NCBI GenBank assembly: GCA_002314685.1
Contig: DCHB01000057.1
Coordinates: 1-27,974 of the forward strand
DNA: 27,974 nt
Source: Clostridiales bacterium UBA1763
GTDB taxonomy: Bacteria > Bacillota > Clostridia > Oscillospirales > Oscillospiraceae
Direction: 5' to 3'
Under the pieces are notes generated by a model. The model did not search any database. It was not told the DNA's origin and was given only the letters and a program-made list of their open reading frames with translations. Positions 1 through 7,671 of the stretch are shown here, piece after piece. How positions within the stretch are numbered: position 1 is the stretch's first letter; the number at the start of each line of letters is the position of its first letter. A program made the position numbers and the translations under genes.

Positions 1-12
1 GAGGCTTTTTCT

Positions 13-42
13 AAAATGCACAGAGCTTTCTGTGCATTTTTT
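13..42 (+). terminator. Intrinsic terminator hairpin for a gene left of the window
   Basis: A perfect 12-bp inverted repeat (AAAATGCACAGA at 13-24, its complement at 29-40) with a 4-base loop is followed by a run of T (37-42). It most likely ends a plus-strand transcript from outside the window. On the minus strand the T run is shorter and interrupted, so it would be a weaker terminator in that direction. Confidence 0.75.
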
Positions 43-52
43 GGCGGCTTTT

Positions 53-93
53 CGGCTTGTCAAAAAAGTCCGAGGGACTTTTTTTACAAGCCG
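53..93. terminator. Bidirectional terminator at the end of the aldehyde oxidoreductase operon
   Basis: The inner stem AAAAAAGTCC (62-71) pairs with 75-84 around a GAG loop. An outer stem CGGCTTGT (53-60) pairs with 86-93. The A/T-rich arms give a U run in either direction. It lies just downstream of the minus-strand stop at 122-124 and is the strongest terminator candidate for the operon that starts at 7436. Confidence 0.75.
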
Positions 94-95
94 GG

Positions 96-118
96 AAAGC
101 ATCCCATCGGGATGCTTT
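96..118. terminator. Hairpin directly after the last gene of the minus-strand operon
   Basis: A perfect 10-bp stem, AAAGCATCCC (96-105) with its complement at 109-118, has a 3-base loop. It begins 3 nt past the minus-strand stop codon. In the minus direction it lacks a good T run, so it may protect the mRNA end or assist the adjacent 53-93 terminator. In the plus direction CTTTTAT follows it. Confidence 0.5.
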
Positions 119-121
119 CTT

Positions 122-775
122 TTATATTTCGATCGTTATTGTTTCATTTGTCAAAAGGTCGATATTGAGTATTTTTCCCATAAGCTCACTCTTACCCGTA
201 CAGAGAAGCTTTACCGCCTCGGAAACCTGCACGGATGCACACAGGGAGGGGATAAATGCCAATACATTTTCGCCGTGAGATACGGGTTCGGCTGATATGC
301 TGTCGAAGAAACCGCAATTCGGCGGCAATACGCCGACCTGTACGCGCCATGACTCAACCGCACCGAAAATCATGTTAATAGCAAGCCTTGAGCAAGCCTT
401 ATGCAAAGCTTTTCTTGACTCTAAATTATCAAGAGCGTCAATGACAAGGTCACAGCCTTTTAGAATATCATCGGCATTTTCTTCGGATAAAAACTCGGTA
501 ACGGGAAAAACCGTAATATCGGGTTTAATGCTCTCGGCGCGAAGCTTGACTGCCTCGGATTTTGAAAAACCAAGGCTTTGTTTAGTAGCTAAAATCTGAC
601 GGTTAAGGTTTGAACTGTCAAATCTATCCCCGTCAACGGCAACGATTGTACCAACTCCGAGTCTTATAAGATACTCTGCGACATAGCCTCCCGTTCCTCC
701 GCAGCCGACAATACATACTCTGCTGTTTCTGAGCTTTTCTCGCTCGGAATTATTTAAGGACAATCTGTAATCCAT
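122..775 (-). CDS. ThiF/MoeB/HesA-family E1-like adenylyltransferase
   Basis: Enzymes of this family adenylate the C-terminal glycine of a ubiquitin-like sulfur carrier so that it can be thiolated. The 217-residue protein has the Rossmann ATP site GCGGTGG (24-30), an acidic residue after beta-2 (AVDGDRFD) and the adenylation motif NLNRQ (56-60). It is shorter than E. coli MoeB (about 250) and has none of the paired CxxC zinc-binding cysteines typical of MoeB and ThiF. Its ATG overlaps the upstream stop by one base (TGATG). The natural partner is the Gly-Gly carrier encoded at 5251-5505 in the same operon. Inference: it activates that carrier for molybdopterin sulfur transfer. A role in thiamine or another thiolation pathway is not excluded. 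No specific gene symbol is assigned. Confidence 0.85.
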   Translation of the reverse strand: MDYRLSLNNSEREKLRNSRVCIVGCGGTGGYVAEYLIRLGVGTIVAVDGDRFDSSNLNRQILATKQSLGFSKSEAVKLRAESIKPDITVFPVTEFLSEENADDILKGCDLVIDALDNLESRKALHKACSRLAINMIFGAVESWRVQVGVLPPNCGFFDSISAEPVSHGENVLAFIPSLCASVQVSEAVKLLCTGKSELMGKILNIDLLTNETITIEI

Positions 776-1254
776 CAGTGACCACCGCCCGCGAGCATCT
801 GCAAAGCGTGCTCCATAGTGCCGATAACAGCCGAGAGATTTTCGGTTGCCGCCTTTTTACTGCCGGGAAGGTTAATTATAATACTTTTACCGCGAATACC
901 CGCTGTTGCACGCGAAAGCATAGCACGGTCAGTAATTTTAAGGCTGTAAAACAGCATAGCCTGAGAAATTGCGGGCACCTCTCGGTCGAGAATTTCACGG
1001 GTGACATCGGGGGTGATGTCACGCGGAGAAAAGCCCGTTCCGCCCGTTGTTATGATGAGGTCAGCTTTAATCTCATCGACGCATTTCATAAGCTCGGATG
1101 CAATTAAATCATGCTCATCGGGAACTATACCCGTGTATATCACATTATATCCCGCAGTTTTGACCATATCACAGACTGCGGGTCCGCTTGTATCGACTCT
1201 TTCGCCCGTACTGCACTTATCGCTCACGGTTATTACTGCCGCTGTATAGTCCAT
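775..1254 (-). CDS. mogA: MogA/MoaB-family molybdopterin adenylyltransferase
   Basis: This family transfers AMP from ATP to molybdopterin, giving the MPT-AMP that MoeA uses for metal insertion. The 159-residue protein matches the small single-domain family in length. It shows the start AVITVSDKCSTGER, the TTGGTG loop, the SPRDITPD segment and the INLPGS motif near the C terminus. The start is set by AAGGAGG 7 nt upstream of ATG 1254. It lies 11 nt after the MoeA-PBP fusion gene and overlaps the E1 gene by one base, so translational coupling is likely. MogA and MoaB are hard to separate by sequence, and the symbol is the nearest functional name. Confidence 0.9.
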   Translation of the reverse strand: MDYTAAVITVSDKCSTGERVDTSGPAVCDMVKTAGYNVIYTGIVPDEHDLIASELMKCVDEIKADLIITTGGTGFSPRDITPDVTREILDREVPAISQAMLFYSLKITDRAMLSRATAGIRGKSIIINLPGSKKAATENLSAVIGTMEHALQMLAGGGH

Positions 1255-1265
1255 ACCGTACCTCC

Positions 1266-3176
1266 TTAAAACCTCTCACGCACCGTACCTGGTGCATTTA
1301 CCGTATATCCGCCGAGCTCGTTAAGCCTTTGCTTAAACTCGGGTGATTGAAGAACGCTGATAAGCTCCTGCACCATGGGATTATCCCAGGCATAGTCGGG
1401 AATTATCAGGTCATATTGCTCAACACATACGGGAATAAAATCAAGCCCGTACATCTTAGCCGCAGAATAAATGCCAAAGCCTGCGTCAGCACTGTCGGCG
1501 GCAATCTGAGCCGCAACAGCGGTGTGAGTAAATTCCTCACGCTCATAGCCGTATAGCATATTCGGGTCAAAGCCGTTGGTTTTACAAAGATAATCAAGCA
1601 GAACTCTTGTTCCCGAGCCCTTTTGACGGTTTACATAACGCAATCCGCCTTTGAACAAATCCTCAAAACAGCTTATTCCGAGAGGGTTGCCGCTTTTGAC
1701 CATGATTCCCTGCGTCCTACCGACGCACTCAACAAGCCGCACACCTCCGTCGGGTAAATAGCGTTTTATATAAGCCGTGTTATAGGAGCCGTCAGCCTCG
1801 TTTAAGAGATGACAGCCGCCTAAATGCGCCTCGCCGCGCTTTAATGCCATAATGCCGCCCATAGATCCTACGTGTGAGGAGCTGACAAAGAGATTGTTGT
1901 TTTTAAGGTGAAGCAGATTTCCAAGCTCATCGAGCAGGGGATCGTGACTGCCTATTATAACAATGCTGTTTACAAGCTCTGACTTCGGTCTTAGAAGACG
2001 AACATTTACGCTTTCGCCCGCCAAAATACCCTCACAGCCCTGCGCAACCTCGATTATACCGTCAGCCTTCATAAATGAGGATACAACGCCCGCGCCGCGA
2101 TTGAGAGGCGAGGCGATGAGCTTGCCGTCAACACTGCCCATTCTTACGCGGACAAATTCCTTGTATTTAAGTCCTGATACTATTGCTCGGGACAGCGTAG
2201 CCGTAACATAAGCGTCACTGTCATTTACCTTGCCGCACATAAGGTCAAGTATAGGCTTTAATAGCTGTTCTATTACGATTATACCCGAAACGGGATAGCC
2301 GGGCACACCGAGAACGGGCTTTGCACCGCAATAGCCGAGTATTGCGGGCTTGCCGGGCTTTATTGCTATACCGTGGTACAATACCTCGGCAAGCTCAGAG
2401 ATTATTTTAACGGAATAATCGTCACGCCCTGCCGATGAGCCTGCGTTCAATAGCACGGCATCACAACTATCTATTGCATCGGAAAGCGTTTGCCTTAATA
2501 ACTCGGGCTTGTCGGGCACAATGGGATAAACCTTTGCTTTTCCGCCCCACTCCTCGACCATAGCCGAGAAAATTGAGGAGTTAAACTCCAAAATATCACC
2601 CGGTTTAGGGCTGGCGGTGGGGGTAACGACCTCGTCGCCTGTGGGGATAATGCCGATAACGGGCTTAGAAATAACCTCAATTTCAAGACAGCCGCCCGCA
2701 ATCATTGAGCCTATCGCGGCGGGAGTAATCTCCTTTAGCGCGGGCAAAATCATCTCACCCGCACAAATATCCTCGCCGATTTGTCGTATATGCTGCCACG
2801 GTGCGGCGGGGGAGTACAGCTTTACAGAGCCGTCATCGTTTTTTATGACATCCTCAATCATGATAACGGCATCACAGCCATCGGGCAAGGGGTCGCCCGT
2901 ATCGACAATTGTATAATCGTCAACGCCGAGAGTGACGGGCGTCGTTTCACCCGCACCGAAGCTTAAATGTGCCATAATCGCTATGCCGTCCATTGCGCAG
3001 GCGTGATAGTGCGGCGAGCAAAGCTTGGCATATACGGGCACAGCGGTTATGCGACCGCAGGCGGCACTGACATTTATAAGCTCACTTTTAGGCTTTAAGC
3101 CCTCGGCTTTCAGCTTGTCAATATATTCGTCTCTCGCTTTTTCAAGCGACACATTGTTGAGATACGAAAATGCCAT
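1266..3176 (-). CDS. moeA: MoeA-type molybdenum/tungsten insertase fused to a C-terminal PBP-like domain
   Basis: Residues 1 to about 400 form a MoeA: an N-terminal segment ending in AMDGIAI, then DTGDPLPDGCDAVIMIEDV, PTGDEVV and the NAGSSAGRDDYS loop of the MogA-like fold. MoeA inserts molybdate or tungstate into adenylated molybdopterin. Residues about 400-636 resemble a periplasmic-binding-protein-like domain (VIIGSHDPLLDEL, then RTQGIMVKSGNP, RQKGSGTR and DAGFGIYSAAK). There is no signal peptide, so this domain is cytoplasmic. Such fusions are known in anaerobes. Binding of the oxyanion or cofactor is an inference. This is the second MoeA in the operon. The RBS is GAGGT before ATG 3176, and the gene starts 4 nt after the other moeA. 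Confidence 0.9.
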   Translation of the reverse strand: MAFSYLNNVSLEKARDEYIDKLKAEGLKPKSELINVSAACGRITAVPVYAKLCSPHYHACAMDGIAIMAHLSFGAGETTPVTLGVDDYTIVDTGDPLPDGCDAVIMIEDVIKNDDGSVKLYSPAAPWQHIRQIGEDICAGEMILPALKEITPAAIGSMIAGGCLEIEVISKPVIGIIPTGDEVVTPTASPKPGDILEFNSSIFSAMVEEWGGKAKVYPIVPDKPELLRQTLSDAIDSCDAVLLNAGSSAGRDDYSVKIISELAEVLYHGIAIKPGKPAILGYCGAKPVLGVPGYPVSGIIVIEQLLKPILDLMCGKVNDSDAYVTATLSRAIVSGLKYKEFVRVRMGSVDGKLIASPLNRGAGVVSSFMKADGIIEVAQGCEGILAGESVNVRLLRPKSELVNSIVIIGSHDPLLDELGNLLHLKNNNLFVSSSHVGSMGGIMALKRGEAHLGGCHLLNEADGSYNTAYIKRYLPDGGVRLVECVGRTQGIMVKSGNPLGISCFEDLFKGGLRYVNRQKGSGTRVLLDYLCKTNGFDPNMLYGYEREEFTHTAVAAQIAADSADAGFGIYSAAKMYGLDFIPVCVEQYDLIIPDYAWDNPMVQELISVLQSPEFKQRLNELGGYTVNAPGTVRERF

Positions 3177-3180
3177 TATA

Positions 3181-4395
3181 TTACCTCAGAATAACCTTAA
3201 TTTCATCGCCCTTAGCACAGCCCTCACTGTCGCGGGATATGCAGAAATAGCCGTCAGCACCTGCAAGTGAGCTAATAAGCCCCGATTTGCTTCTTATCGG
3301 AAGGGCGTAGAGCTCAGAATTTTCCTTTTTAAGCTTTACAGCGGTATATTGAGCTCTTCCGTGATTAGCACTCACTGCCTCACAGAGCTTTGCATTAACG
3401 AAAACATTCTCGTTTTCAGTGCTGAGCATAACATTTATCAGCTCTTTAACGAAAATATCTGTCACAAAAAACGCCGCGGCAGGATGCCCCGGTAATCCTA
3501 TTACGGGCTTGTTTCCTACCTTGCCGAGTATTGTGGGCTTACCGGGCTTCATGGCAAGACCGTGGAAGAGCAATGTGCCGAGCTTTTCAATAACACGGCT
3601 TGTTGCATCCTTTGTGCCGACTGAGCTTCCACCCGAAATCAGAATTAAATCAAATTTATCGCAGGCACTTTTAACAGCGTCAAACAGCAAGGCCTCTTCA
3701 TCTCTTATAATACCGCAGGGCACAGCCTCAGCACCGAAGCTATCGACAAGCGCACAAAGCATAGGCGTGTTAACATCCCTTATCTGCCCTAATGAGGGCT
3801 TTTCGGTGTGATGAATAAGCTCATCACCCGTGGAGATTACTGCAACACGCGGCTTTTTATATACCTTTACCTCGGCAATACCCAATGCCGCGAGTGCACC
3901 GATATCCTCAGCGCGGAGCTTCCTGCCCGCAGATAAAATTTCTTTATCGGGCGAAACATCGTCACCTCGGAATATTATATTAGCGCCGGGCGCGACAGAT
4001 TTTGCAATACCGACAGTACCGTCACCGTAGCTTTCGGTATATTCAATCATAACGACGGCGTCGGCACCCTGCGGAAGCTCGCCTCCCGTCGGGATATAGG
4101 CACAACAGCCGTCTTTAATTTCAAAATCGGCGTGAATACCCATTTTAACCTCGCCCGAAAGTGTAAGCATTGCGGGCAGTGAGTCGGAACATCCGAAGGT
4201 GTCGCGGGCTTTTACCGCATAACCGTCGACCGTACTGCGATTAAAGTCGGGCACATATTCCTGTGCAACGATATTCTGAGCCAAAACTCTGCCGAGACAT
4301 GATGAAATGGGCAGCACCTGTATCTGTGAGGTGCTGCCCTCAAATTCACTGTGTATTAAATTTAATGCTTCCTCGGGTGTTAAAACATTTAACAT
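3181..4395 (-). CDS. moeA: MoeA molybdopterin molybdenumtransferase (metal insertase)
   Basis: The 404-residue protein has the standard MoeA length and motifs: FNRSTVDGYAVK, IPTGGELPQGADAVVMIEY, ISTGDELI, the SGGSSVGTKD loop, and KPGKPTILG followed by GLPGHPAAAF. It catalyses ligation of molybdate or tungstate to molybdopterin, releasing AMP. It has no fused domain, unlike the next gene. ATG 4395 sits 1 nt after the polyferredoxin stop, with only a weak GGTG upstream, so expression probably depends on translational coupling. Two MoeA copies in one operon recall organisms that use separate insertases for Mo and W. Which metal this one handles cannot be read from sequence. Confidence 0.93.
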   Translation of the reverse strand: MLNVLTPEEALNLIHSEFEGSTSQIQVLPISSCLGRVLAQNIVAQEYVPDFNRSTVDGYAVKARDTFGCSDSLPAMLTLSGEVKMGIHADFEIKDGCCAYIPTGGELPQGADAVVMIEYTESYGDGTVGIAKSVAPGANIIFRGDDVSPDKEILSAGRKLRAEDIGALAALGIAEVKVYKKPRVAVISTGDELIHHTEKPSLGQIRDVNTPMLCALVDSFGAEAVPCGIIRDEEALLFDAVKSACDKFDLILISGGSSVGTKDATSRVIEKLGTLLFHGLAMKPGKPTILGKVGNKPVIGLPGHPAAAFFVTDIFVKELINVMLSTENENVFVNAKLCEAVSANHGRAQYTAVKLKKENSELYALPIRSKSGLISSLAGADGYFCISRDSEGCAKGDEIKVILR

Positions 4396-4396
4396 A

Positions 4397-4816
4397 TCAC
4401 ACCATTTTAATCGCTTTTACGGGGCATCTGTCCGCGCACATACCGCAACCCATGCAGTTTTCTGTCTGCGCAAGAAATGCAAAGGTGTTAATATCGCCCT
4501 GAGCGCGGGGCTTGGATATGGCAAGCGCAAATTCGGGACAAGCCTCAACACATATCATACATCCACTGCATTTTTCGAGATTTATTGAAGGGGATTTCCA
4601 TTTACTTTTTGGAATATGCTTTGCGGGCTTGCCTTTGGCGTCAAGCACTGCGCCCTTTTCGCAAATATTGCCGCAATGCCCACAGCTGACACAAAGGTCA
4701 GTGTCAATCTCGCAGTATATAGGACTTGCATCACGGTGAACAATTATAGCACCCGCAGAGCAATGCGATGCACACTTGTCGCAGTCGATGCACTTGTCGT
4801 TAAATGAATAGCTCAT
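4397..4816 (-). CDS. Polyferredoxin with four [4Fe-4S] motifs (second copy)
   Basis: This 139-residue electron carrier has four CxxCxxCxxxC motifs at Cys 9-19, 42-52, 83-93 and 121-131, so it can hold four [4Fe-4S] clusters. A stretch of about 30 residues without cysteine separates motifs 2 and 3. The spacing matches the upstream gene, so the two are tandem paralogs. The start at ATG 4816 is chosen because AGGAG lies 6 nt upstream. A longer reading frame to 4876 has no such site and overlaps the previous gene. Inference: together with its paralog it shuttles electrons between the oxidoreductase encoded at 5517-7436 and soluble ferredoxin or another acceptor, like the polyferredoxin subunits known from tungsten oxidoreductases. 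Confidence 0.9.
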   Translation of the reverse strand: MSYSFNDKCIDCDKCASHCSAGAIIVHRDASPIYCEIDTDLCVSCGHCGNICEKGAVLDAKGKPAKHIPKSKWKSPSINLEKCSGCMICVEACPEFALAISKPRAQGDINTFAFLAQTENCMGCGMCADRCPVKAIKMV

Positions 4817-4824
4817 AAATACTC

Positions 4825-5247
4825 CTATACTCTCGGAATAATTTTGATTGCGTGAATGGGGCAGCGGGCGGCACATTTTTCGCAGCCTATGCAGAGGTCT
4901 TTATCGGTAAGTACCGCGTGAGTTCTTATATCGCCGTGAAATTCGGGCTCGTTTATCTTGAGTACATACATAGGGCAGGTCTCGACGCACAGTGAACAGC
5001 CCGTGCAGATTTCAGCGTCAACCTCGGGAATGCCCCAATCCTCCCACGAGCAAAACTCGGCAAGCTTGCCTCTGTTGTCGTAGATAGCCTTATTCTCGCA
5101 GAAATCAGCACACAGACCGCAGGAGACACAAAGCTCAGGGTCTATAACGTGTTTTTCATACTGCAAGCCACTTATCGCCTGAGTAGGGCAGGTGAGACGG
5201 CAGGCATCACAGCCGATACATTTTTCTCTGTTAATACTGAAGGGCAT
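4825..5247 (-). CDS. Polyferredoxin with four [4Fe-4S] motifs (first copy)
   Basis: The 140-residue protein carries four CxxCxxCxxxC motifs at Cys 10-20, 40-50, 81-91 and 119-129. The first, third and fourth are followed by proline, as in bacterial ferredoxins. It is collinear with the next gene product over its whole length, including the cysteine-poor linker with a DxxGK motif. The gene lies 3 nt after the sulfur carrier gene. Encoded beside a metallopterin oxidoreductase, it is best explained as an electron-transfer subunit of that enzyme. No membrane segment or Tat signal is visible, so the complex should be cytoplasmic. Confidence 0.9.
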   Translation of the reverse strand: MPFSINREKCIGCDACRLTCPTQAISGLQYEKHVIDPELCVSCGLCADFCENKAIYDNRGKLAEFCSWEDWGIPEVDAEICTGCSLCVETCPMYVLKINEPEFHGDIRTHAVLTDKDLCIGCEKCAARCPIHAIKIIPRV

Positions 5248-5250
5248 ACC

Positions 5251-5505
5251 TCAACCTCCCGCAACGGCAGGCACAAGGTCAAGCTTGTCGCCGTCCTTAA
5301 GCTTTGCACTAAAGCCGACCTGCTTACCGTTTAATGATATAATACAGCCCTTGAGGTCATCGAGCGTAAGCTCGGTGTCGGGGTCTTTTTCCTTGACCTT
5401 TTCCATAATCATGGGAAGGAGCTTTTTAACTGAGCTTGCTTCAAGCTCAAGCGATTTAATTCCGCTGTCGAGGCGGAAGGTACCGAAAAGCTTTACAGAA
5501 ACCAT
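5251..5505 (-). CDS. ThiS/MoaD-like ubiquitin-fold sulfur carrier ending in Gly-Gly
   Basis: The 84-residue beta-grasp protein begins VSVKLFGTFR, has the DGDKLDLVP segment typical of MoaD, and ends PAVAGG. The terminal Gly-Gly is the residue pair that is adenylated and thiocarboxylated in this family. The start at ATG 5505 is supported by GAGGAGG 6 nt upstream, which overlaps the stop of the oxidoreductase gene; a longer frame to 5574 would overlap that gene. As a MoaD it would donate sulfur to cyclic pyranopterin with MoaE, but no moaE is in the window. The E1 partner is probably the last gene of the operon. MoaD-like proteins beside AOR genes are a recurring association. Confidence 0.88.
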   Translation of the reverse strand: MVSVKLFGTFRLDSGIKSLELEASSVKKLLPMIMEKVKEKDPDTELTLDDLKGCIISLNGKQVGFSAKLKDGDKLDLVPAVAGG

Positions 5506-5516
5506 AGTAGACCTCC

Positions 5517-7436
5517 TCAAACAATCTTCATCTTTTTGAGCTTCTTTTCTGTAGGCAGACCGTCCTTGCTCCAACCGCGAGCCTCATAATAAACCTTTTT
5601 CATCTTTTCAAGAGGCACCTTGGTCTTTGGATTTTTCGGGTCCTGCGGAACATCCGTAAGGCGCTTGGGAAGCGTGTCGAGCTTAGCGGAGACGCCGAAC
5701 TTGGCATTCGTCATTCTCTCAACATTATAGCTTCGCTCGCCCGTACGGAGAAACTTGCCGAGATTCATTCTCATGCCCGTAACGTAGTGCAGTGACTTTG
5801 TGTGTGGAATAAGCCACAGATGGAAGGAAGCGATCTCGGGGAACTTATTAAGCACACGGACAACGGGTCCGAGGAAGGGAATAACCTTATTGACTGTCGT
5901 TGTAATAATGCCGTTGGGCTTTGAAATCAAAAATCCGGGGAATACGGCATAGGAGGTAAACAGACACTGACCGCCGAGAGATACAGCCTCCATTAAGTCC
6001 TGCATAAACATACAGAAGTCAGCCTTTGCGTGCGGAGTCTGCGGGTCGGCGTGAAGTCCGAGGTTTTCGACTATGACGAGGTAGCCGCCGTTTAAGTGAC
6101 AGCCGCCGCGATTTGATACTGCGTAGCCGAGACCTTGACCGACGGAACGGCGCGGCTCGTATGCGGCAAGCTCAAGCCCCTTGGACTGAATTGCAAATTC
6201 CTCGCCGCCGTACTTTTTGCTCAGCCAGCGCGTACCCTCAGCAAGCTCATCGCCTATACCGCGACGGAAAGCTATATCATTGAAGGTCTTTGATATATTC
6301 GTAATCTTGCCGAACTCAAGCCCTGTTTTCCAAAGACCCTTTTCGTTAGCCTCCATAGCCCACGCAAGAGTGCTTGATGCGGAAATGGTGTCCATACCGA
6401 GCTCGTCAAGCTCATAGTTCCACTGGAGTATCTTTTCAAGGTTGTTATTCATAATACCGCCGCCGAGCAAGCCGAGAGTTTCAAGCTCGGGACCCTTGAC
6501 ATTATGACCCTTGACATTGACGGTTCTTGCACACTTAATAGGGCAGGACATACATCCCTTGTTGACTATGTTATAGTCCTCGGCGAGAGTTTCACCGCTG
6601 ACCATGTCAAAGTCGTCGTACTGACCTAAGGCATAGTTTCTCGACGAGAGAATACCGCGCACCTGCATGGAGCTTACAAGACCTGCGGTACCCATTTTGG
6701 GAAGCTGATTGCCCGTAAGCGGGTGCTTGCGAAGCGTGTTTGTCCATTTTAGATTGTGCTTATCGTTCATGGCGACATTGTCAACGGGTACCTCATGGTT
6801 GCCCGTTGCAACGATAGCCTTAAGATTTTTAGAGCCGAATACGGCACCGACACCCGCACGGCCTGCAGCTCTTTCACCGCTTATGACGGCGGCATACTTA
6901 ACGAGATTTTCACCCGCAGGACCAATGGAAAGAATACCGCATTTGACACGGCAATTACGGGATTCGTCCATTATTCGCTGAAGCTCCTCCTGAGACTCAG
7001 TGACCTTCATGCCCCAAAGCTCGCCGCATTCATGGAAGGTGAATTTATCGTTTTTAATCTCAATCCAGGTGTGCTCCTTGCATTTGCCCTTGATAATAAG
7101 AGCGTCATAACCCGCCTTCTTGAGATAGTGACCGAAATTACCGCCGCAGTTAGACGAGGTGGTTATGCCCGTAAGCGGGGAGAGGGTGGAGATATTAAAA
7201 CGGTTAGAGCAGGGCGCACCTGTACCTGTTAAGGGACCTGTGGTGATGACAATGAGGTTATCCTCGGAAAAAGCCTGCTCCTCACCTGTGAGGTTATCAA
7301 AAAGAATTTTGGATGCCATACCTTTGCCGCCGATATAAAGCTCGCGGTCTTTATCTGTCCACGGATATTCGCAGGTGGTCTGCGTGTTGAGGTCAAGCAA
7401 AATGACTTTGCCCATGTAGCCTGAGTATGTAGTCAT
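5517..7436 (-). CDS. aor: Tungsten/molybdenum aldehyde:ferredoxin oxidoreductase (AOR/WOR family)
   Basis: The family oxidises aldehydes to acids, or runs in reverse, with a bis-pyranopterin W or Mo cofactor and one [4Fe-4S] cluster. The 639-residue protein has the family length. It shows IGGKGMASKILFDNL (35-49), TGPLTGTGAPCSNRF, GRAGVGAVFGSKNLKAI (192-208), the cluster ligands C295-x2-C298-x3-C302 plus C491, and RGGCHLNGG near residue 447. The cysteine layout closely matches P. furiosus AOR (288, 291, 295, 494). ATG 7436 is chosen for the GAGGGG site upstream; a reading to 7454 has no such site. It is the first gene of the operon, with polyferredoxins and late cofactor-assembly genes after it. 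Metal choice and substrate are unknown. Detoxification or use of diet-derived aldehydes is one documented role of gut relatives. Confidence 0.93.
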   Translation of the reverse strand: MTTYSGYMGKVILLDLNTQTTCEYPWTDKDRELYIGGKGMASKILFDNLTGEEQAFSEDNLIVITTGPLTGTGAPCSNRFNISTLSPLTGITTSSNCGGNFGHYLKKAGYDALIIKGKCKEHTWIEIKNDKFTFHECGELWGMKVTESQEELQRIMDESRNCRVKCGILSIGPAGENLVKYAAVISGERAAGRAGVGAVFGSKNLKAIVATGNHEVPVDNVAMNDKHNLKWTNTLRKHPLTGNQLPKMGTAGLVSSMQVRGILSSRNYALGQYDDFDMVSGETLAEDYNIVNKGCMSCPIKCARTVNVKGHNVKGPELETLGLLGGGIMNNNLEKILQWNYELDELGMDTISASSTLAWAMEANEKGLWKTGLEFGKITNISKTFNDIAFRRGIGDELAEGTRWLSKKYGGEEFAIQSKGLELAAYEPRRSVGQGLGYAVSNRGGCHLNGGYLVIVENLGLHADPQTPHAKADFCMFMQDLMEAVSLGGQCLFTSYAVFPGFLISKPNGIITTTVNKVIPFLGPVVRVLNKFPEIASFHLWLIPHTKSLHYVTGMRMNLGKFLRTGERSYNVERMTNAKFGVSAKLDTLPKRLTDVPQDPKNPKTKVPLEKMKKVYYEARGWSKDGLPTEKKLKKMKIV

Positions 7437-7525
7437 AAAATCCCCTCGTTTCAAGTTTAATACAGAATAATAATAATATAAAAATTCTCAATATGGAAGA
7501 AAAATATTAAATTTATATTGAAAAG

Positions 7526-7553
7526 ATTATAGCAATTTCAATATCTTCGTTAA
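7526..7553 (-). promoter_or_regulatory. Candidate sigma-A promoter of the aldehyde oxidoreductase operon
   Basis: Reading the minus strand, a -10 TATAAT (7531-7526) is preceded after 16 bp by TTAACG (7553-7548), a moderate -35. It implies a leader of about 80 nt before ATG 7436. The leader is AT-rich and shows no recognisable riboswitch. The interval 7437-7671 holds no gene. Confidence 0.45.
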
Positions 7554-7610
7554 TATGTATAATTCGGATAATATAAATTTGTGAAAAAAGACAGATAAAG
7601 CCGTTTTTTA

Positions 7611-7638
7611 TTGACTGTAAAATCAAAAGAGATATAAT
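7611..7638 (+). promoter_or_regulatory. Sigma-A promoter for the YgjV-like gene
   Basis: TTGACT (7611-7616), a 16-bp spacer and TATAAT (7633-7638) form a near-consensus promoter. Transcription would start near 7645, about 27 nt before ATG 7672, with GAAGGG as the ribosome binding site. Confidence 0.7.
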
Positions 7639-7671
7639 AAAATCATCAAAATTTGAAGGGAATCGGCTTAA

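Noticed and set aside
7437..7525. Molybdenum/tungsten cofactor riboswitch in the oxidoreductase leader
   Set aside because: The leader is only about 80 nt, AT-rich, and shows no extended conserved hairpins of the moco or tuco type.
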